Source: Mikania micrantha
Lineage: Eukaryota > Streptophyta > Magnoliopsida > Asterales > Asteraceae
Assembly (NCBI GenBank): GCA_009363875.1
Contig: CM018687.1
Location: 21,211,764-21,275,763 of the forward strand
DNA: 64,000 nucleotides
Direction: 5' to 3'
Positions 60,505-64,000 of this stretch are shown here, in pieces (position 1 is the first letter of the stretch; every line of letters starts with the position of its first letter). A program made the position numbers and the translations under genes. Below the pieces are notes generated by a model. It was not told the DNA's origin. It saw nothing but the letters and a program-made list of their open reading frames with translations, and did no database searches.

Positions 60505-60823
60505 GTTATTGTTTTTATTATTATTGTTTTTGTTATTAATTTTTTTTATAAACTTAATAATTGTTTATGTACTAATAAAATGTTATTATTTTATTACAAC
60601 CTATAATGACTTTTTTAAGCCTTAAAAAGAATTACAACTTTTATGAAATTTACAAAACTTAGATTTTGTGTTGTATTATTAATAATATAATGATTTAACT
60701 ATATATACATCTATAGATTTATGAATACAAATGTTTCAAATAAACATTCAAGACTTTTATTTATTTCGAATTAAACACGATCACAATATTCAAATTCGTA
60801 GCGGAAGAACCTTGGGGATTACA
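59355..60823 (-). repeat. Right (5') LTR of the non-autonomous element (1.47 kb)
   Basis: Begins TGTCACACCCTGACCG and ends GGGGATTACA, next to the duplication ACAAG. It keeps the empty MITE site at 60131 and the shorter microsatellite. Confidence 0.88.
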
Positions 60824-60828
60824 ACAAG

Positions 60829-62244
60829 GTTTATAAAATAGTATTTTATCGAAAACACAAGTTTATAGTAAAAGAGTTTATAAAACTTATTCTTTAAAAG
60901 TGTTTAACATTTGTAAAACCATTTTGTGTAAAACAGTTGTAAAACAGTTTAGAGAACCTTTTATTAAACCTTTTAGTAGAAAATGTTTAACAGATGATAA
61001 ACCTTTAAAACAGTTGATAAATCCTTTTGAACACTTGATAACTCATTTAAAAATAGTTGAGAAATCCCTTGCATTTGTAAAGTGAACCTGTAATGGTTGA
61101 AAAGTAGCATGAATCCTGTATATGAAATATGATTGTAGAAGGAATGTTTGGTCACGTGTTCCACCCCAAAACAGTTGTAAAAACAGCAAAAGAGGGGCAA
61201 TTGTTCTCACCTAACAGCAGTAGACTCCAAACCTGAACAAGTAGCAAGCAACAAGACTTCTAATTGATTCCTATATTACCGTAATCATACATATAATATA
61301 AGAGTTATAATTGTATAGACTTTGATTGATTGATTGACTTATGTTAATTGATTGACTTATGTTACCTCGTTAATGATCACTTCTTGAATAACTTGTTCTC
61401 ATGTTTAAAAGTGTTGTAAGAAATTGAATAGCATGATTGAGTCACTTGAATAACGCTTGACTTATGAAAAGATTGTGTTATGTTCTTTTATTCATAAGAG
61501 TTATCATACTTATATGTAACAAGTGTTGTAAATTTGATAACTCCTTGTTTGACATTCAATTTATTGAAAAATTAAAATGTTTTAAGCCTTTGTGTTTATG
61601 ATATGATCTTATCATTACATTAAGTTAAACTTAAATCAAATGAGATCAATCCATAATTACTTTAAGTCGGATTAGGGTTTGGTTACCCTTATCGACCCAT
61701 TAGGCTTAAATGACTACTTGCATTCTCATTAGTGTTTGATGTTTAACAGCCCTTAGGTTTAGAACCCATGCATGGACTTGGGGCTCTAATATCGACAGCC
61801 TTTGTGTTCGGGTAACAGTCGAACTTAACCATATCGACCATCTAAGGCTCAAGACAAAGCCATCGATATTGATATAATTGATGGTTTCTCATCCCTTCGA
61901 TATTAGCTTATTCCCACGTCCAAAATCCATGCTTCCTTGTCCTAAACACTTGGATTGTCTTCATTAAGACTATGTTAATGCATTAAAATAGGTTTATCAG
62001 GTTGCATGGCTGGTTCGGTTGATAGAAGGCTCGGCTATCACACAAGAATGGCCCATCGATATTGTCAATATTGATAAGAGTCAAGTTCGGGAGCCTTCCT
62101 TCGATTTTATAGATTTCAACCCGTCACTACTCGAATTTGATTGGGCTGATGTTTACTTATTAGTATCTTGGGTCGGTGGTATATAAGCAGCAGATAAAAA
62201 GGATAATATCGATTAGTGGCTTTTTAGTTTGCATGAGGGTCCAC
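60829..62244 (-). mobile_element. Continuation of the host LTR fragment
   Basis: Contains AGAGGGGCAATTGTTCTCACC (61191), equivalent to GGGGCA-TATGAACTCACC at 29816 in another minus-oriented LTR. From about 61680 to 62210 the words TATCGA and CGATATTG recur. No gene seen. The right boundary is set by the start of the next LTR and is approximate. Confidence 0.5.
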
Positions 62245-62297
62245 TGTGACAATCCGACTTTTCACACTAACTTTGTTAACGGGAGTTGGTGCTATCA

Positions 62298-62612
62298 CAG
62301 GCCCAATAAGGCCAATCAAGGCCCAATAAGACCAATGAAGGTCCAACAGGCCCAACAAGGCCAATGAAGGCCCAACAAGACCAATGAAGGCCCAGTAGAG
62401 CCAAAGAAAGTCCAGTAAGGTCAAGGAAGACTCAACAAGATCAATTAGGCCCAACGAAGTCTATGTAGGCCCAACAGAGCTAATGTAGGCCCAATAAGTC
62501 AAGAGAGGCCCAGTAAGGCCCAATGAGTTCAAGAAAAGGCCCAATGTAAACAAGGTAGGCCCAGGGAAGGCCAAGGTAGGCCCAAGAAGGCCCAGTGAGG
62601 CCCAATTGTATT
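62298..62612. repeat. GGCCCAA minisatellite
   Basis: Degenerate units such as GGCCCAACAAGACCAATGAA recur every 16-22 bp, about 17 times. The pattern produces unrelated-looking open frames on both strands (62176-62367 and 62224-62454), which I reject as genes. Confidence 0.8.
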
Positions 62613-63022
62613 TGAGAAGCCCAATTTGGTTAAATTAGCCCAACAAGGAGTTAAAGGACTCAATTAGTGAAAATTAGAGACTTTTGGCTCAATTTTATTA
62701 ACCGAATTATTGTGTTATTGAACTAAATAGAACCTAAGGGATTAGAAATAGTAGGAATCAGTCTCAATACACTTTAAGTACAAAGTTAAGACTTGTAATT
62801 GAATTGAAAGTTCAATTTTGACTTTAGAAGTCAAAATTCATGGATGTTAGTCGTGATTCAATAAGAAATACACATGTAACGGTTGGGGTTAATCAAATTA
62901 AATCTCCCAATTATGTGTACTGATGAGTATTAACATCAATCAGGCGTTATAGAATCCAATAACGTTCAAATTAATGATGAGGTTATCTCTAAGGTCGAAA
63001 CCGTTTCAAATCGCAAGCAATC

Positions 63023-63030
63023 TATATAAA
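63023..63030 (+). promoter_or_regulatory. TATA box in the right-hand LTR
   Basis: ATCTATATAAATCG is a good plant TATA box about 780 bp into the LTR. Transcription would start near 63055. Confidence 0.5.
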
Positions 63031-63839
63031 TCGATCATAGTTCATGCAATTGAAGGTTTCTGATAACTATTCGGCATTATTAGAAACTATTGCACATCAC
63101 AATTTCACACAGAAGCTACGGGAATTGGAGCAGTCGATCGTGAGTCAACCGAACGTGAGCCCTAGGTGGAACTACTGCAATTCGAAGTCAATCGGGGTAA
63201 GAATTCGTTCCTACACTTTCTAAACATGCCTATTAAGTAAACCCATATGTTAATCGCGGCTTATAACATCAAATGGTATGAATCCGAGTTCTAGGGTTTA
63301 TCATAGAACACGTTTTGGGGATTTCGTATTAAATGGATTTCATATTCAAATTAAACTATATGGTTAGTTTCAGAAAAGGCCGAACAAGGTTATTCTTATA
63401 ACAATTTCGATTGATGATAGCAAATTGATGGGGCTCTAGTAACTAGGGTTCTTACTAAAACGGTTTTGGGGGTTTTGATTGTTAAGTGGTTAATAATCGA
63501 ATTGAACTACATAGAAAGTTTCAGAATGGTCCGATTGAACTAACGCCTAAGTTAATTTGATGTTATAATCGGGAATTAGAAGATTTTGTGTTGAAAGTTA
63601 GTTCGGTTCAAAACCGAACCTATTTGGGATCAATTGGAACTTATTGATTTTGTTTTGATCGAATTAAAACCACCATTAGGAACGCATAAGTGAGTAGAAT
63701 AATAATCTGGGGTTGATGGGTGCAATCGGATTCGAATTCGTGATCAAATAGGGGGATTTTTGCTTCGGCTATGATAGGGTGTATGAACTAGGCTGGATGA
63801 AGGTTTAAAAGATTTAATTTTCAGATAGTTAACGCGAAA

Positions 63840-63912
63840 CCCTAGCGGGCGAGATGGTTAGATGCTGTGTGTTTGGAGTTGAGGGTCGCGGGTTCGAGTC
63901 CCGGCCCAACCG
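63840..63912 (+). other. tRNA-like sequence with Pol III boxes, possible SINE head
   Basis: GAGATGGTTAGATGC resembles an A box, and GGGTTCGAGTCCC is a perfect B box with a T-arm stem (CGGG/CCCG). The acceptor ends do not pair, so this is not a working tRNA. It could be the head of a SINE continuing toward 64000, or a tRNA-like piece fixed in the LTR. Confidence 0.45.
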
Positions 63913-64000
63913 ATTTTTGATGTTTTGATCATTTTTGGTACTTTTAACATAACTTTCTCATACGAACTCCGATTAAGTCCGTTCAAGTTGCGTTGGAACC

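Larger units (their letters stand above)
41006..60823 (-). mobile_element. Non-autonomous LTR retrotransposon, interrupted by a chromovirus
   Basis: The ends are TGTCACACCCCGACCG (41006) and GGGGATTACA (60823), with a perfect 5-bp duplication ACAAG at 41001-41005 and 60824-60828. Its LTRs are 41006 to about 42854 and 59355-60823. A primer-binding site at 59335-59352 on the minus strand sets the orientation. Without the inserted chromovirus it would be about 6.9 kb. The internal region (56166-59334 plus 42855-43232) has no gag or pol, only degenerate repeats. It must have depended on another element's proteins. Confidence 0.88.
62245..64000 (+). mobile_element. LTR of another element, running off the window
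   Basis: Starts TGTGACAATCCGAC. It includes a GGCCCAA minisatellite, a TATA box at 63023 and, at about 63198, G followed by GTAAGAATTC, which could be a leader splice donor. No internal region is reached, so the family cannot be named; plus orientation is inferred from the TATA box. Confidence 0.5.

Noticed and set aside
62224..62454. Leucine/tryptophan-rich minus frame resembling a membrane protein
   Set aside because: It is the translation of the GGCCCAA minisatellite; its periodic composition follows from the repeat.
63840..63912. Functional tRNA gene
   Set aside because: The acceptor-stem halves do not pair and the D and anticodon arms are poor, although the T-arm is good.

Overview
This is a window of plant nuclear DNA dominated by transposable elements. 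It carries spliceosomal GT-AG introns, long-LTR Ty3 retrotransposons primed by initiator-Met tRNA, a Ty1/copia relic, several MITEs, tRNA-derived SINEs and a large Mutator-like (MULE) transposon. The long chromovirus LTRs and the repeat types suit a eudicot, and Asteraceae is my best guess, but that is inference from style and not from a marker gene. I see no CRISPR, rRNA or prokaryotic content.

Region by region: 1-1428 is a truncated minus-strand Ty3 element (gag start, leader, partial LTR). 1957-4803 is a decayed Ty1/copia gag-pol. 4800-13100 is AT-rich DNA with a foldback MULE-type MITE (7169-7699), a hAT MITE (8754-9018), a Harbinger-like element with GC-rich cargo (9282-10096), a possible Helitron end and an 18-bp SINE stub. 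13201-16247 (minus) is the only intact-looking host gene, a three-exon ankyrin-repeat/SAM methyltransferase of the RMT2-like family, with a MITE-like insertion 22 bp upstream of its start codon. 17100-18145 holds two SINE remnants. 18341-26909 is an 8.6-kb MULE carrying a FAR1/MULE-type transposase (minus) and a divergent remnant of an Ulp1-protease-family gene (plus), both broken, plus about 17 copies of an 18-bp palindrome confined to its introns and spacers.

27784-62244 is a stack of Ty3 elements. A minus-strand element (27784-35283) is cut off by a plus-strand element (LTR 35284-38686, PBS, extra small ORF, gag start). Next comes a related LTR fragment in the opposite orientation, into which a non-autonomous element (41006-60823, target-site duplication ACAAG) inserted. 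That element was in turn entered by a 12.9-kb Tekay/Del-like chromovirus (43233-56165) with LTRs of about 4.1 kb, and its left LTR by a 344-bp hAT MITE (8-bp duplication). The window ends in another LTR (62245-64000) with a GGCCCAA minisatellite and a tRNA-like Pol III box pair.

The most unusual signals are shared architecture rather than new proteins: (1) two small hairpins per LTR, with an invariant ATCGTCAC loop and arms that differ between families yet stay complementary; (2) paired palindromes throughout the non-coding parts of the MULE; (3) a palindrome beside the polypurine tract, tandemly repeated in the non-autonomous element; (4) a module ending in CATATGCCCTATATATA that recurs across LTR families. 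All coordinates come from reading the sequence by eye; no database search was possible.
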